Origin: Williamsia muralis
GTDB taxonomy: Bacteria > Actinomycetota > Actinomycetes > Mycobacteriales > Mycobacteriaceae
Length of the DNA stretch: 64,000 nucleotides
Reading direction: 5' to 3'
NCBI RefSeq assembly: GCF_002735905.1
Contig: NZ_PEBD01000012.1
Coordinates: 124,001-188,000, forward strand
A program made the translations under genes and the position numbers. Shown here in pieces: positions 42,662-52,974 of this stretch. Position 1 is the stretch's first letter; each line of letters begins with the position of its first letter. The notes beneath the pieces were generated by a model. It was not told the origin of the DNA, made no database searches, and saw nothing but the letters and a program-made list of their open reading frames with translations.

Positions 42662-43925
42662 GTTGGCTTTGGCGGTGCTGACCGCGGGGAATGATTATGC
42701 GCCTGCATATTTGGAGAAGTCTGTGTTCTTGGGTGAGTTGGCGCTCGACGGGCGGGTTCGGCCGGTGCGTGGGGTGTTGCCTGCGGTGGTGGCGGCTCGG
42801 CAGGCGGGTTTCACTCATGCGGTGGTGCCGTTGGGCAATGTTGCCGAGGCGGCATTGGTGTCGGGGATCGAGGTGGGTGGGGCGAGTCATCTGCGGGAGG
42901 TGCTCGCCTGGCTCAAGGGAACGTTCGTGCTGGACACGGTGGGTCCGCGGGAGCCGGTCCGGTCGATGGTGGCGGGGCCGGATCTGTGTGATGTGGTGGG
43001 TCAGGACGAGGCGCGGTATGCGATGGAGGTTGCTGCTGCGGGGGCGCATCATCTGTTGTTGACGGGGCCGCCGGGGATCGGGAAGACGATGTTGGCGCGG
43101 CGGTTGCCGGGGATCTTGCCGCCGTTGAACGAGGCCGAGGCGTTGGAGGTCACGGCGATTCATTCGATTGCCGGTGGGTTGCCGGCTGATCATCCGTTGA
43201 TTCGTGATGCGCCGTTCATCGCTCCGCATCACTCGACGACGGTGACTGCGATGATCGGCGGGGGTACTGGGATGGCCAAACCCGGTGCGGTGTCGCGGGC
43301 GCACCGCGGCGTCCTGTTCCTCGACGAGTGCGCGGAGCTCGGTGTCAAGGTGCTCGAGACATTGCGAACTCCGTTGGAGGACGGTGAGGTTCGAGTGGCA
43401 CGCCGAGACGGGGTCGCTCGATTTCCTGCCCGCTTCCAGCTGATATTGGCGGCCAACCCGTGCCCGTGCGCTCCGGCGAACGATGTGGACTGTGTGTGCT
43501 CGCCCACTGCCCGTCGTCGTTATCTTGGCAAGCTGTCGGGGCCGCTCATGGATCGGGTCGACATCCGGGTTCGGATGGATCCTCCCGGGACAGCGGCGCT
43601 GGCGGGCGGGCCCGCGGAATCGAGTGCTGTTGTCCGCGAGCGTGTGATGGCGGCACGGGCCGCTGCTCGCGACCGCTGGCTCGCCCACGGGTGGCAGACG
43701 AATGCCGAGGTGCCGGGGTCGGTACTGCGGCGCGGCGATTTTCGCCTGCCGGGTTCGGTGGTCAGGCCGATCGAACTGTTTCTGCGAGATGGACGGGTGA
43801 CGGCACGCGGAGCGGACCGGGCACTTCGCCTGGCGTGGACGCTTGCCGATCTCTCCGGAGCCGACCAGCCGACCGAAAACCATGTGGCGCAAGCGTTGAT
43901 GTTCCGCGATCGCGGATACAACTGA
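42657..43925 (+). pseudogene. yifB: yifB/comM 3' fragment (Mg-chelatase-like AAA+ ATPase)
   Basis: The remaining 422 codons of YifB. Present are the rest of the Lon-like N-domain (LALAVLTAG, GELALDGRVRPVRGVLP), the AAA+ module with Walker A GPPGIGKTMLARRLPG, Walker B VLFLDECAEL, and the C-terminal PCPCAPANDVDCVCSPTARR region with its cysteine cluster. Without the first 95 codons it lacks a normal start; a TTG at the core is the first possible initiator. ComM aids branch migration in natural transformation; the element's excision would restore it. Confidence 0.92.
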
Positions 43926-43934
43926 GGGGACGAC

Positions 43935-45074
43935 ATGCTCGACGACAAGACACGACTCGACTGGGCCTACCTCGCCGGAGTGGCCGAGCCACCGAACGCC
44001 GCTCTGCACAAGCTGATTGCGGAGGTGGGGGTGACCGAGGCGGCGCGCGCGGTGTCGCGGCAGTCGGTGCCGCCCGGCCACGAAGAAGTGCTGCGGGCGA
44101 CGGTGGCTCGCCACCAGGTCAACACCGCCGAGGACGACTTGTCCGCGATCGCCCGACTCGGTGGCAGGCTGGTGACGCCCTCTGACGACGAATGGCCCGG
44201 CTGGCAGCTTCTCGCGCTGGGCCGGGCGGACACGGCCGCCAAAGGCGGTGAGCCCTTGGCGCTGTGGGTCCGTGGCCCGGCAAGGCTCGACGGCGCCGTC
44301 GACCGATCGGTGGCGTTGGTCGGTTCTCGCGCGGCGTCGGGCTATGGCGAGCACGTCACGTCGTCGCTCACCGGCGGTCTCGTCGGCGAAGGGTGGTCGG
44401 TGATCTCCGGAGGTGCCTACGGCATCGATGGCGTGGCGCACCGGTGTGCGTTGGCCGCGGACGGGACCACGGTGGCCGTGCTCGCATGCGGACTCGACCG
44501 TGACTACCCGGCCGGTCACGCCAGGTTGATTGCCGAGATCGCTCGCACCGGAGCGGTGGTCAGTGAATACCGCCCGGGCACATCGGCGGCCAAGCATCGC
44601 TTCTTGACCCGGAACCGACTGGTGGCGGCATTGTCGCGGGCAGTCGTCGTGGTGGAGGCAGGCGGGCGCAGCGGCGCGGCCAACACAGCGGCGTGGACTC
44701 GGAAGCTGGGGCTACCTCTGGGTGCGGTCCCAGGGCCGATCACGTCCGCGACGTCGATCGGATGCCACCGGATGATTGCCGACGGTGTGGCGCAACTGGT
44801 GACCAGCTCAGACGACATCATCCGGCTATCCGAGCCCGACGGTGTGACCGGTCCGGAGACCCGCACGCCAGCGATGCGCCCAACCGACGGCCTCGACGAC
44901 ACCCAGCAACGAACCTATGACGCCGTGCCGGCGCGTGGATCACTGACCATCGGTGAGATCGCTTTCGCGAGTGGACTCGACGTACGCGAGGTGCGCTCTG
45001 CGCTGGCCGTCCTGGAAACGCGAGGCTTGCTGAGCACCAACGGATCCGGGTGGCGACTGGCCGGATCGCGGTGA
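43935..45074 (+). CDS. dprA: DNA-processing protein DprA
   Basis: DprA loads RecA on incoming single-stranded DNA. The 379-residue protein has a helical N-terminal domain and the Rossmann-like DprA core: VALVGSRAASGYGEHV, SGGAYGIDGVAHR, GTTVAVLACGLDRDYP, and the GSGSAFT-like VVVEAGGRSGAANTAAWTR. A C-terminal winged helix follows (LTIGEIAFASGLDVREVRSA). It follows yifB by nine bases, the usual yraN-yifB-dprA order. Confidence 0.94.
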   Translation: MLDDKTRLDWAYLAGVAEPPNAALHKLIAEVGVTEAARAVSRQSVPPGHEEVLRATVARHQVNTAEDDLSAIARLGGRLVTPSDDEWPGWQLLALGRADTAAKGGEPLALWVRGPARLDGAVDRSVALVGSRAASGYGEHVTSSLTGGLVGEGWSVISGGAYGIDGVAHRCALAADGTTVAVLACGLDRDYPAGHARLIAEIARTGAVVSEYRPGTSAAKHRFLTRNRLVAALSRAVVVVEAGGRSGAANTAAWTRKLGLPLGAVPGPITSATSIGCHRMIADGVAQLVTSSDDIIRLSEPDGVTGPETRTPAMRPTDGLDDTQQRTYDAVPARGSLTIGEIAFASGLDVREVRSALAVLETRGLLSTNGSGWRLAGSR

Positions 45075-45079
45075 GTCCC

Positions 45080-45919
45080 TCAGGGTCGCCGAGGGACGCC
45101 GATGACAGTTCGTAGGAGCAGATCGGTGACCGCGGTCGGTAGAGCGCCCACCATCGTCGCCTGAACCTTGTTCGCGGCACCGACGACGTAACGGGCCCGC
45201 GGCCGCCGCGCCGTCAAGGCGGATTCGATGGTGGCGGCGACAGTGTCTGCAGGTACCGCGACCTTCTGCGAGAGGGGAATCGACTTGCGGTATCCGGCAA
45301 TGTGTTTGGCGTAGAGAGCGCGGTGTTCGCGCGACATGTCACTCACCAAGTCTTCGAGAGTGGATTCGGCGTCGCGCCAGATGTCGGTGTCGGTCTGGCC
45401 TGGTTCGATCAGCACGACGGGGATCTTCCACGGCCGCACCTCCATTCGCAGCGCGTCCGCCATGCCTTCGAGAGCGAACTTCGACGCGTTGTAGGCGCCC
45501 GTCATCGGGGTGGCGATCCGGCCGCTGACCGACGACACGAACAGCACTCGTCCACGGGAGGCCCGGAGCCGGGGCAGCAACGCGCGGGTGACGGCATGCT
45601 GACCGATGACGTTGACATCGAGTTGGTGTCGGAGTTGTTCGGGTGACACGGCTTCCACCGGACCGCCGACGACGATGCCGGCATTGTTGACAACCGCGTC
45701 CAGCTCGGCAGGCAACACGCGGTCCAGGTCCGCCACGTGGTCAGCGTCGGTGATGTCGAGGACGACGGGTGTGATCAGTCCGGGTGCCAGTGCGCGCAAC
45801 TCGGCGCCGGCGGCGTCGTCACGCACTCCCGCGAATACGTTCCAGCCCGCATTCGCGAGGCGCTGCGTGGTCGCGCGTCCGATACCGCGGGAGGCGCCGG
45901 TGATCAATATGGTGGGCAT
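45080..45919 (-). CDS. Short-chain dehydrogenase/reductase
   Basis: A 279-residue classical SDR. The cofactor loop TGASRGIGRAT (residues 6-16), NNAGIV, catalytic Ser in FVSSVSGR, and YNASK with Tyr/Lys are all present, followed by a C-terminal extension typical of DltE-like SDRs. The ATG at 45919 places the cofactor loop at the normal distance; an upstream ATG adds nine residues. It is convergent with dprA; the substrate is unknown. Confidence 0.87.
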   Translation of the reverse strand: MPTILITGASRGIGRATTQRLANAGWNVFAGVRDDAAGAELRALAPGLITPVVLDITDADHVADLDRVLPAELDAVVNNAGIVVGGPVEAVSPEQLRHQLDVNVIGQHAVTRALLPRLRASRGRVLFVSSVSGRIATPMTGAYNASKFALEGMADALRMEVRPWKIPVVLIEPGQTDTDIWRDAESTLEDLVSDMSREHRALYAKHIAGYRKSIPLSQKVAVPADTVAATIESALTARRPRARYVVGAANKVQATMVGALPTAVTDLLLRTVIGVPRRP

Positions 45920-45947
45920 GGCAGCGACGGTATACGGATCGGCCAAC

Positions 45948-45965
45948 TTAGGGTCACCTACCTTT
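45948..45965. promoter_or_regulatory. Possible iron box (IdeR/DtxR type)
   Basis: TTAGGGTCACCTACCTTT matches about two thirds of the IdeR consensus TTAGGTTAGSCTAACCTAA. It lies 41 bp upstream of the siderophore-interacting protein start and just upstream of the divergent SDR. Iron repression of the flavin reductase would make biological sense. The match is imperfect. Confidence 0.45.
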
Positions 45966-46005
45966 CCGGTACCGTGGGTTCGAATGCGATGAGAGGAACC
46001 AGCGC

Positions 46006-46854
46006 GTGGCCAAGAAGCTCAACACCATGACGGTGCAACGGACCGAACAACTCACCCCTCACATGGTGAGGGTGTATCTCGGCGGTCCCGGGTTCGAAGA
46101 GTTCACACCGGTGGACGACACCGACATGTACGTCAAGTTCCTGTTCCCGCCTGAGGGCGTCCGGTATCCCGAACCGTTCGACCTCGACCGGATCCGGGAG
46201 GAGTTCGAGCCAGGTCAACAACCGGTCCTGCGGACGTACACGGTGCGAAGGGTCGACACGGTGGCGCGCGAAGTGGCGATCGATTTCGTGGTGCACGGCA
46301 CCGAAGGGCTCGCGGGGCCATGGGCGGCATCCACACAGCCAGGCGATGTGGTGCGGTTCTTGGGCCCTGGCAGTGGATACCGCCCCAGAACCGACGTCGA
46401 CTGGCATCTGCTCGCTTCCGATGAAGCGGGATTGCCGGCGCTCGCCGCAGCCCTGGAATCGATGCCCGATGGCGCGGTCGTGAAGGCCTTCATCGAGGTC
46501 GCCGGGCCGGACGATCACGTCGACATCGCAGCCCCCGACACAGCGGAGATCACCTGGTTGCACCGGGGTGGCTCGTCGGATGAGGTGGGGGACGACAAAG
46601 CCGGCGCCAACGCTCCCATCGTCGCGGCCGTCAAACAGGCAGAGTGGCTGCCGGGCACGGTTCAGGTCTTCATCCACGGCGAAGCAGAGGCGGTCATGCA
46701 CAATCTGCGCGCCTATGTCAGGAAAGAGCGCGGCGTCCCGGCATCGCACGCTTCCATCTCTGGGTATTGGCGCCGTGGACGGACAGAAGAAGGTTTCCGG
46801 CAATGGAAAGCCGAACTCAAAAAGAAGGAAGAGGCCACCGGCAGCGCAGTCTGA
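46006..46854 (+). CDS. Siderophore-interacting protein (ferric-siderophore reductase, ViuB-like)
   Basis: A 282-residue SIP-family flavoprotein that reduces ferric siderophores in the cytoplasm to release iron. Motifs: the FAD-binding PVLRTYTVRR (around residue 75), DFVVHGTEGLAGPWA, and the NAD(P)H-binding end with SGYWRRGRTEEGFRQWKAE. It occupies the same place as M. tuberculosis Rv2895c (viuB) between dprA and xerC. The GTG start is preceded by GAGGAACC. Confidence 0.9.
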   Translation: MAKKLNTMTVQRTEQLTPHMVRVYLGGPGFEEFTPVDDTDMYVKFLFPPEGVRYPEPFDLDRIREEFEPGQQPVLRTYTVRRVDTVAREVAIDFVVHGTEGLAGPWAASTQPGDVVRFLGPGSGYRPRTDVDWHLLASDEAGLPALAAALESMPDGAVVKAFIEVAGPDDHVDIAAPDTAEITWLHRGGSSDEVGDDKAGANAPIVAAVKQAEWLPGTVQVFIHGEAEAVMHNLRAYVRKERGVPASHASISGYWRRGRTEEGFRQWKAELKKKEEATGSAV

Positions 46855-46940
46855 CCCGTTGATGACCGCGCACGGGTGCGATCGGGACACAAAAGCTGCA
46901 CGGTCGGGTGTGGCGTCTTGCAGTAGAGGTTCGAGATCGC

Positions 46941-47867
46941 TTGGCTGAGTCGGTGAGTGCCGCGATCATCGACGAGTACGAGAGCTATCTGCGCCTTGAA
47001 TGTGGGCACAGCGACCACACCGTGCGCGCCTACCTCGGTGACATCCGGTCGCTGATCAGTTTCGCGGGTGCCCGTGGCATCGCTCCGACGGCAATCGATC
47101 TGGGTCTGCTGCGTGCCTGGCTCGCGGCACACAGCAAGGCGGGGGCAGCCCGCACCACCATCGCGCGCCAGGCATCATCGGCAAAACGCTTCACGGCCTG
47201 GGCAACCCGCGAGGGCATCCTGGCCGCAGATCCGGGCATCCGACTCCAGGCCCCCCGGGCTCATCGCACCCTTCCGGGGGTGTTGAGCGCGGAGCAGGCG
47301 GAAGCGGCCATGCAACCGGAGCGCGCCGACGATCCGCAGAACCCGTCCGACCCGGCTGACCCCATCGGCCAGCGGAACCGACTGATCGTCGAATTGTTGT
47401 ACGCCACGGGCATTCGGGTGGGGGAGCTGTGCGGCCTGGATGTCGGGGACGTCGACACGGGACGCAACGTCGTCAGGGTCATCGGTAAGGGCAACAAGGA
47501 ACGGACGGTGCCGTTCGGCGCCCCCGCAGCCGCCGCTTTGGACACGTGGCTGAGGTCAGGGCGGCCGGCGCTGGCGAAACCCAAGGCTGGCAACGCGTTG
47601 CTTGTCGGGACCAAGGGCGGACGACTCGATCAGCGGATGGCCCGCACGGTGGTCCACCAGATACTGCGGAGCCTGCCCGACACCCCTGACCTCGGCCCTC
47701 ACGGATTGCGCCACAGTGCGGCGACCCATCTCCTCGAAGGAGGCGCCGACCTTCGCGTGGTGCAGGAACTGCTTGGCCACGCGAGCCTTGCGACAACGCA
47801 GCTGTACACCCACGTCAGTGTCGAACGTCTTCGTAAGGTCCACGATCAGGCACACCCCAGGGCTTGA
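46941..47867 (+). CDS. xerC: Tyrosine recombinase XerC
   Basis: Chromosome-dimer resolution recombinase acting at dif with XerD. The 308-residue protein has an N-terminal SAM-like DNA-binding domain ([20 protein letters not shown]) and the catalytic domain. Catalytic residues: Arg in [12 protein letters not shown], Lys in [16 protein letters not shown], the second His in [11 protein letters not shown], and the nucleophilic Tyr in LYTHVS. The TTG at 46941, ten bases after AGAGG, fits the family start; the GTG at 46953 is an alternative. It is a chromosomal gene in its normal location, not an element integrase. Confidence 0.92.
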   Translation: MAESVSAAIIDEYESYLRLECGHSDHTVRAYLGDIRSLISFAGARGIAPTAIDLGLLRAWLAAHSKAGAARTTIARQASSAKRFTAWATREGILAADPGIRLQAPRAHRTLPGVLSAEQAEAAMQPERADDPQNPSDPADPIGQRNRLIVELLYATGIRVGELCGLDVGDVDTGRNVVRVIGKGNKERTVPFGAPAAAALDTWLRSGRPALAKPKAGNALLVGTKGGRLDQRMARTVVHQILRSLPDTPDLGPHGLRHSAATHLLEGGADLRVVQELLGHASLATTQLYTHVSVERLRKVHDQAHPRA

Positions 47868-47882
47868 GGGCCGCCGCCCGCC

Positions 47883-48437
47883 TCACGCGTCGCCTGGCTC
47901 TAGTGGCTTCAGGCGCACTCGCACAACGCCCAGCAAGGCCAGCGGATCGAGGTATGTCGCCGAAGCTCCGGCTCCGCGACGGGCGCCCCAATGCAGGCAC
48001 GGACGAGCGCAGCCCTCATGGCCGGGCTCGAGCACACCGATCGGCGAGCCGCGGGCCACCGGCGTACCGGCGCGCACCGAGGACTTCACGGGTTCATACG
48101 TGGTCAACAACCCGTCCGGGTGCCGAATCGACACCACCGACTTTCCTGCGACGGGGCCCGCGAAGTGCACCACGCCGTCGCCTGCCGAATAGACGGTGGC
48201 GCCTGACGGCGCGGCAAGGTCGACACCGCGGTGGCCGGGCAGCCAGCGTTGCGTGGGCGGCTCGAAGGTGCGTAGCACTTGTGGGGTCGGAATCAGCGGC
48301 CAGGTGAACCCGCGCGAGGGGGCCGAGGCGGGCGCGGCGCGGGCTGTCGGCTGTGACTGCAGCGCGAGCAGCGGTACGGCGGCCACGATCACGCCCAACA
48401 GCGCTGCCGCGCGGCACAGTGCCCACCAGAAAGCCAT
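47883..48437 (-). CDS. Secreted M23-family peptidase (LytM domain)
   Basis: A 184-residue exported zinc metallopeptidase. The signal peptide (residues ~8-35; LLGVIVAAVPLLAL) is followed by a compact M23 domain with HRGVDLAAPSG (first His/Asp ligands), YSAGDGVVHFAG, and a final PCLHWGARR (His-x-His site reduced to LHW). It probably remodels peptidoglycan. It is convergent with xerC, as in M. tuberculosis Rv2891. The weak match of the last motif leaves open a non-catalytic role. Confidence 0.82.
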   Translation of the reverse strand: MAFWWALCRAAALLGVIVAAVPLLALQSQPTARAAPASAPSRGFTWPLIPTPQVLRTFEPPTQRWLPGHRGVDLAAPSGATVYSAGDGVVHFAGPVAGKSVVSIRHPDGLLTTYEPVKSSVRAGTPVARGSPIGVLEPGHEGCARPCLHWGARRGAGASATYLDPLALLGVVRVRLKPLEPGDA

Positions 48438-48778
48438 GGATCCGAGCCTGCGGGATCTGTCAGCCGATCGCGCGATGACCTGCGAAGATGTGCACGAAAG
48501 ATCTTTCTGTCCACAACGCTCGCCGAGGCCTTGACATCGGGCCCGCTTCGGTGCGGGTAGCGATTTCGTGTCGGGCCCCTACGCGCGTAGACTCATGTGG
48601 CGCTCTCGCTGCGGCGGGAGTGACTTCGCGCGTCTGCAGTCGGTCAGCGTCATGCCGGCCGAGACAGCGTGTGGGCAGTCCTCGTCAGTGATCGTTGTTC
48701 ACCGCGGGTTCCACACGTGCCAGGCGCCAGGGCCGACGACCAACCGGGCGTCGGCATGAACTGCAATGAAAGTGAATT
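48438..48778. promoter_or_regulatory. rpsB upstream/leader region
   Basis: A 341-bp gene-free stretch between the divergent M23 peptidase and rpsB. GC-rich complementary segments (GGGCCCGCTTCGG and CGGGCCCC, 48539-48580) could fold in the transcript leader. Promoters for both genes must lie here. I see no RNA gene or named riboswitch. Confidence 0.45.
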
Positions 48779-49618
48779 ATGGCTGTCGTAACCATGAAGC
48801 AGCTGCTGGACAGCGGCGCTCATTTCGGGCATCAGACCCGTCGTTGGAATCCGAAGATGAAGCGATTCATCTTCACCGATCGCAACGGCATCTACATCAT
48901 CGACCTGCAGCAGACGCTGACGTACATCGACAAGGCGTACGAGTTCGTCAAGGAGACGGTTGCCCACGGTGGCACCATCCTCTTTGTCGGAACCAAGAAG
49001 CAGGCTCAGGAATCCATCGCCTCCGAATCGCTGCGCGTGGGCATGCCCTACGTGAACCAGCGCTGGCTCGGCGGCATGCTCACCAACTTCTCCACCGTGC
49101 ACAAGCGTCTCCAGCGCCTCAAGGAACTCGAGGCCATGGAACAGACCGGCGGTTTCGAAGGTCGCACCAAGAAGGAAATCCTCATGCTCACGCGTGAGAT
49201 GACCAAGCTGGATCGCACCCTCGGTGGTATCCGGGACATGTCGAAGGTCCCTTCGGCCATCTGGGTTGTCGACACCAACAAGGAGCACCTCGCGGTCTCC
49301 GAGGCTCGCAAGCTGAACATCCCGGTGATCGCCATCCTCGACACGAACTGCGATCCGGATCTCGTCGACTACCCGATCCCGGGTAACGATGACGCCATCC
49401 GCAGCGCCGCACTCCTCACCCGCGTCGTCGCTTCGGCGGTTGCCGAGGGCCTCCAGGCTCGCGCCGGTCAGAGTGCCGACGCCGACGCCAAGCCCGAAGG
49501 TGGCGCCACCGAGCCGCTGGCCGAATGGGAGCAGGAATTGCTCACCCAGGCGACCACCCCGGCCGCAGGCACCGAGGAAGCTGCCCCGGCGCAGGCCGAA
49601 ACCCCCGCGCAGGCCTGA
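48779..49618 (+). CDS. rpsB: 30S ribosomal protein S2
   Basis: A 279-residue S2 ([20 protein letters not shown] start, [19 protein letters not shown], and [19 protein letters not shown]-type [19 protein letters not shown]). The C-terminal ~45 residues are an Ala/Glu/Pro-rich tail, normal for actinobacteria. It is followed by tsf after 54 bp, the conserved rpsB-tsf pair. Confidence 0.97.
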   Translation: MAVVTMKQLLDSGAHFGHQTRRWNPKMKRFIFTDRNGIYIIDLQQTLTYIDKAYEFVKETVAHGGTILFVGTKKQAQESIASESLRVGMPYVNQRWLGGMLTNFSTVHKRLQRLKELEAMEQTGGFEGRTKKEILMLTREMTKLDRTLGGIRDMSKVPSAIWVVDTNKEHLAVSEARKLNIPVIAILDTNCDPDLVDYPIPGNDDAIRSAALLTRVVASAVAEGLQARAGQSADADAKPEGGATEPLAEWEQELLTQATTPAAGTEEAAPAQAETPAQA

Positions 49619-49672
49619 TCCCTCCGGCTTTCGCATCACCCCCGACACAATCGACAGGAGGCTCGCCCACCC

Positions 49673-50497
49673 ATGGCGAATTACACCGCCGCTGACGTCA
49701 AGCGGCTCCGTGACCTCACCGGCGCGGGCATGCTCGACTGCAAGAACGCGCTGGCCAACAACGACGGCGATTTCGACAAGGCTGTCGAAGAACTGCGGAT
49801 CAAAGGCGCCAAGGACGTCGGCAAGCGTGCCGAGCGGTCCACCGCCGAAGGTCTGATCGCCGCCAAAGACGGCGCGATGATCGAGATCAACTCCGAGACG
49901 GACTTCGTGGCCAAGAACGACGAGTTCCAGGCGCTGGCCGCTCGGGTTCTCGACGCCGCGGTCGCCGCCAAGACGTCGGACGTGGAGGCCCTCAAGGCCA
50001 CCAGCGTCGGCGACAAGACGGTCGACGAGCTGATCCAGGAGCTCTCCGCCAAGATCGGCGAGAAGCTGGTCTTGAACCGGGTCTCGTATCACGAGGGCAA
50101 TGTGGCGTCCTACCTGCACAAGCGGGCTTCGGATCTGCCGCCTGCCGTCGGCGTCCTGGTGGAGTACACCGGCGACACCCCCGAGGCTGCTGAAGCTGCT
50201 CGTGGAGCAGCAATGCAGGTTGCTGCGTTGCGGGCCAAGTACGCCTCGCGCGACGAGGTGCCCGAGGACGTGGTCGCTTCCGAGCGTCGCATCGCCGAGC
50301 AGACCGCTCGCGAGGAGGGCAAGCCCGAACAGGCACTGCCCAAGATCGTCGAAGGCCGGCTCAATGGATTCTTCAAGGACGTCGTGCTGGTCGACCAGCC
50401 GTCGGTCCAGGAATCCAAGAAGACGGTCAAGGCCGTCCTCGACGAGGCAGGGGCGCAGGTTGTGTCCTTCACTCGTTTCGAGGTCGGACAGGCCTGA
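49673..50497 (+). CDS. tsf: Translation elongation factor Ts
   Basis: The nucleotide-exchange factor for EF-Tu. The 274-residue protein starts [20 protein letters not shown] and has the conserved [13 protein letters not shown] motif, with the C-terminal [16 protein letters not shown]-like module. A strong intrinsic terminator follows the stop. Confidence 0.97.
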   Translation: MANYTAADVKRLRDLTGAGMLDCKNALANNDGDFDKAVEELRIKGAKDVGKRAERSTAEGLIAAKDGAMIEINSETDFVAKNDEFQALAARVLDAAVAAKTSDVEALKATSVGDKTVDELIQELSAKIGEKLVLNRVSYHEGNVASYLHKRASDLPPAVGVLVEYTGDTPEAAEAARGAAMQVAALRAKYASRDEVPEDVVASERRIAEQTAREEGKPEQALPKIVEGRLNGFFKDVVLVDQPSVQESKKTVKAVLDEAGAQVVSFTRFEVGQA

Positions 50498-50509
50498 GTT
50501 TTCATGAGA

Positions 50510-50548
50510 GAACCCCGTGCGAATCAATCGATTCGCCGGGGTTCTTTT
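50510..50548 (+). terminator. Intrinsic terminator of rpsB-tsf
   Basis: GAACCCCG-T-GCGAATC pairs with GATTCGC-CGGGGTTC across the loop AATC (15 bp with one bulged base), followed by TTTT. It begins 13 bases after the tsf stop. Confidence 0.88.
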
Positions 50549-50645
50549 GTGCTCGTTTAGGATTGGGCCGGACCCGGGACTTATCCCGGAACTGCCGGCA
50601 CCAGCAGCCCGCCGCGCCCACAATCGCTCCATGGAGGAACGCCAC

Positions 50646-51377
50646 ATGACCGACGACGCCACGGCTCAACGCGCCGGGTTCAAACGGGTTGTCCTGAAGC
50701 TGGGCGGCGAGATGTTCGGCGGCGGCAAGGTCGGTCTCGACCCTGACGTCGTGTCCACCGTCGCCGACCAGATCGCCGAGGTGGTCGACACCGGCGTACA
50801 GGTGGCCGTGGTGATCGGCGGCGGAAACTTCTTCCGTGGCGCCGAACTTCAGCAGCGGGGCCTCGAGCGCGCGCGGTCCGACTACATGGGCATGCTCGGC
50901 ACCGTTATGAATTGCCTTGCGCTACAAGACTTCCTGGAGAAGCGCGGCGTCGTCACCCGAGTGCAGACAGCCATCACGATGGGGCAGGTCGCCGAACCGT
51001 ACATTCCGTTGCGTGCCCAGCGGCACCTGGAGAAGGGCCGTGTCGTCATCTTCGGCGCCGGCATGGGAATGCCGTACTTCTCCACTGACACCACCGCTGC
51101 CCAACGCGCCCTCGAGATCAAGGCCGAGGTTGTTCTGATGGCCAAGGGCGTCGAGGGGGTGTACTCCGCCGATCCCAGGATCGACCCGGATGCCACTCTG
51201 TACCGCGAGATCACGCACCGCGAGGTGCTCGAACAGGGCCTCAAGGTCGCCGACGCGACCGCATTCAGTCTCTGTATGGACAACCAGATGCCCATCCTGG
51301 TCTTCAACCTGCTCGAGCAGGGCAACATCGCCCGTGCGGTCGCAGGTGAGAAGATCGGAACACTGGTCAGCACCTGA
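50646..51377 (+). CDS. pyrH: Uridylate kinase
   Basis: Phosphorylates UMP to UDP. The 243-residue amino-acid-kinase-fold protein has [32 protein letters not shown], and [11 protein letters not shown]. The ATG at 50646 is chosen because GGAGG lies eight bases before it and it gives the family length. It heads pyrH-frr-cdsA. Confidence 0.95.
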   Translation: MTDDATAQRAGFKRVVLKLGGEMFGGGKVGLDPDVVSTVADQIAEVVDTGVQVAVVIGGGNFFRGAELQQRGLERARSDYMGMLGTVMNCLALQDFLEKRGVVTRVQTAITMGQVAEPYIPLRAQRHLEKGRVVIFGAGMGMPYFSTDTTAAQRALEIKAEVVLMAKGVEGVYSADPRIDPDATLYREITHREVLEQGLKVADATAFSLCMDNQMPILVFNLLEQGNIARAVAGEKIGTLVST

Positions 51378-51453
51378 CCCGCGACTCGGCCCGCCCGTCG
51401 TCGCGGAAACGGGCCGGCCGCGGCATCACCACCACACGACAACGGAGGACACC

Positions 51454-52011
51454 ATGATCGACGACGCGCTGCTCGACGCCGAGGAAAAAATGGAGAAGGC
51501 CGTCATCGTCGCCCGCGACGACATGGGTTCGGTCCGAACCGGTCGGGCGAACCCGGCGATGTTCAACCGCGTCACCATCGACTACTACGGTGCGCCCACC
51601 CCGATCACACAGGTGTCGTCCATCAACACCCCGGAGCCGCGCATGGTGGTGATCAAGCCGTACGAGCAGTCCTCACTGGGGCTGATCGAAACAGCTATCC
51701 GCAACTCCGATCTCGGCGTCAACCCGACCAACGACGGCAACATCATCCGGGTCGCCATTCCCCAGCTGACCGAGGAACGACGCCGTGAACTGGTCAAACA
51801 GGTCAAATCCAAGGGCGAGGACGCCAAGGTGTCCATCCGTAACGTGCGTCGCAAAGCGGTCGATGAACTCAAACGCATCCAGAAAGACGGCGAAGCCGGT
51901 GAGGATGAGGTGACCCGGGCAGAAAAGGACCTGGACAAGACCACCTCGACGTACGTCGCGCAGGTCGACGAATTGGTCAAACACAAGGAAAGCGAACTGC
52001 TCGAGGTCTAG
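51454..52011 (+). CDS. frr: Ribosome recycling factor
   Basis: A 185-residue RRF that splits post-termination ribosomes with EF-G. It starts [17 protein letters not shown] and contains [20 protein letters not shown] and the C-terminal [23 protein letters not shown] precedes the ATG. Confidence 0.97.
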   Translation: MIDDALLDAEEKMEKAVIVARDDMGSVRTGRANPAMFNRVTIDYYGAPTPITQVSSINTPEPRMVVIKPYEQSSLGLIETAIRNSDLGVNPTNDGNIIRVAIPQLTEERRRELVKQVKSKGEDAKVSIRNVRRKAVDELKRIQKDGEAGEDEVTRAEKDLDKTTSTYVAQVDELVKHKESELLEV

Positions 52012-52056
52012 TCATCCGATGACGACTACACGCAGTTCCAGGGGAGCAGGCAGACG

Positions 52057-52929
52057 GTGACCGACACAGATCGGCCGCAGGACACACCAGGACCGCAGCT
52101 TAAGGGCTCCACCTCGCGGGCCGGGCGGAACCTCCCGGCCGCAATCGGGGTCGGAGGCGCTCTGGGTGTGTCGCTGATCCTGATCCTCACCTTTGTCCCC
52201 GAGGTCTGGTTCCCGGTCGTGGCGGTGGCCATCGCGGTCGCCAGCTGGGAGGTCACCAAACGATTCCGAGATGCCGGTATCAAGGTCGCGCTGATCCCGA
52301 TCCTCGTGGGAGGACAGGCGATCATCTGGGTGAGCTGGCCCTGGGGGATCACCGGGTCAGTGGTGGCCTTCGCCGCGACGGTCCTGGTCTCGATGATCTG
52401 GAAATTGCTCTCGCAAGGGTTGCAGGCGGCGCCTCAGAACTACCTTCAGGACCTCGCCGGCACCACACTGGTGCTCGCCTGGCTGCCGCTGATGGGCGCC
52501 TTCGGCGCCTCGATGGTGCTCGAAGAGCACGGTGCGGCGAGAGTCTTCACGCTGATGATCGTCGTCGCCTGTTCCGACATCGGCGGGTACATCGCGGGAG
52601 TCACCTTCGGCCGGCACGCCATGGTTCCCGCGATCAGCCCGAAGAAGTCGTGGGAGGGCATGGCCGGATCCATGCTGTTCGGCATCGTCGGCGCCGTCCT
52701 CACCGTCACCTACCTCGTCGACTCCCATTGGTGGATCGGACTGATCCTGGGGCCGGTGCTGGTTGTTTGCGCCACACTCGGTGATCTCGTGGAGTCACAG
52801 GTGAAGCGTGATCTCGGTATCAAGGACATGGGCACGCTGCTGCCAGGACACGGCGGGATCATGGACCGGCTCGACTCGGTGCTGCCGTCGGCCTTCGTGG
52901 TGTGGGCCGTGCTGGGCGCGCTGCTCTGA
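52057..52929 (+). CDS. cdsA: Phosphatidate cytidylyltransferase
   Basis: Makes CDP-diacylglycerol from phosphatidic acid and CTP. The 290-residue membrane protein has about eight TM segments and the CDS signature near the C-terminus: SQVKRDLGIKDMGTLLPGHG, continuing GIMDRLDS. A ~30-residue polar N-terminus precedes the first helix. It is followed by a perfect hairpin. Confidence 0.93.
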   Translation: MTDTDRPQDTPGPQLKGSTSRAGRNLPAAIGVGGALGVSLILILTFVPEVWFPVVAVAIAVASWEVTKRFRDAGIKVALIPILVGGQAIIWVSWPWGITGSVVAFAATVLVSMIWKLLSQGLQAAPQNYLQDLAGTTLVLAWLPLMGAFGASMVLEEHGAARVFTLMIVVACSDIGGYIAGVTFGRHAMVPAISPKKSWEGMAGSMLFGIVGAVLTVTYLVDSHWWIGLILGPVLVVCATLGDLVESQVKRDLGIKDMGTLLPGHGGIMDRLDSVLPSAFVVWAVLGALL

Positions 52930-52934
52930 TCGCG

Positions 52935-52964
52935 CACCGACCGCGGACTCAACCGCGGTCGGTG
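52935..52964. terminator. Bidirectional hairpin terminator
   Basis: CACCGACCGCGG-ACTCAA-CCGCGGTCGGTG: a perfect 12-bp stem with a 6-base loop between convergent cdsA and the LapA-like gene. There is no T tract, but location and stability fit termination from both sides. Confidence 0.8.
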
Positions 52965-52974
52965 AAAGCCGGGT

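Noticed and set aside
42645-44597. 650-codon minus-strand open frame opposite yifB-dprA
   Set aside because: It lies antisense to two well-supported genes; its product is Arg/His-rich with no family motif, as expected from antisense of GC-rich coding DNA.
46941-47867. xerC as a second element integrase
   Set aside because: It sits in the conserved housekeeping order next to the siderophore reductase and M23 peptidase, with XerC-type motifs and no att repeats nearby.
48650-50662. 670-codon minus-strand open frame opposite rpsB-tsf
   Set aside because: rpsB and tsf are certain on the plus strand; the antisense product is low-complexity and without motifs.
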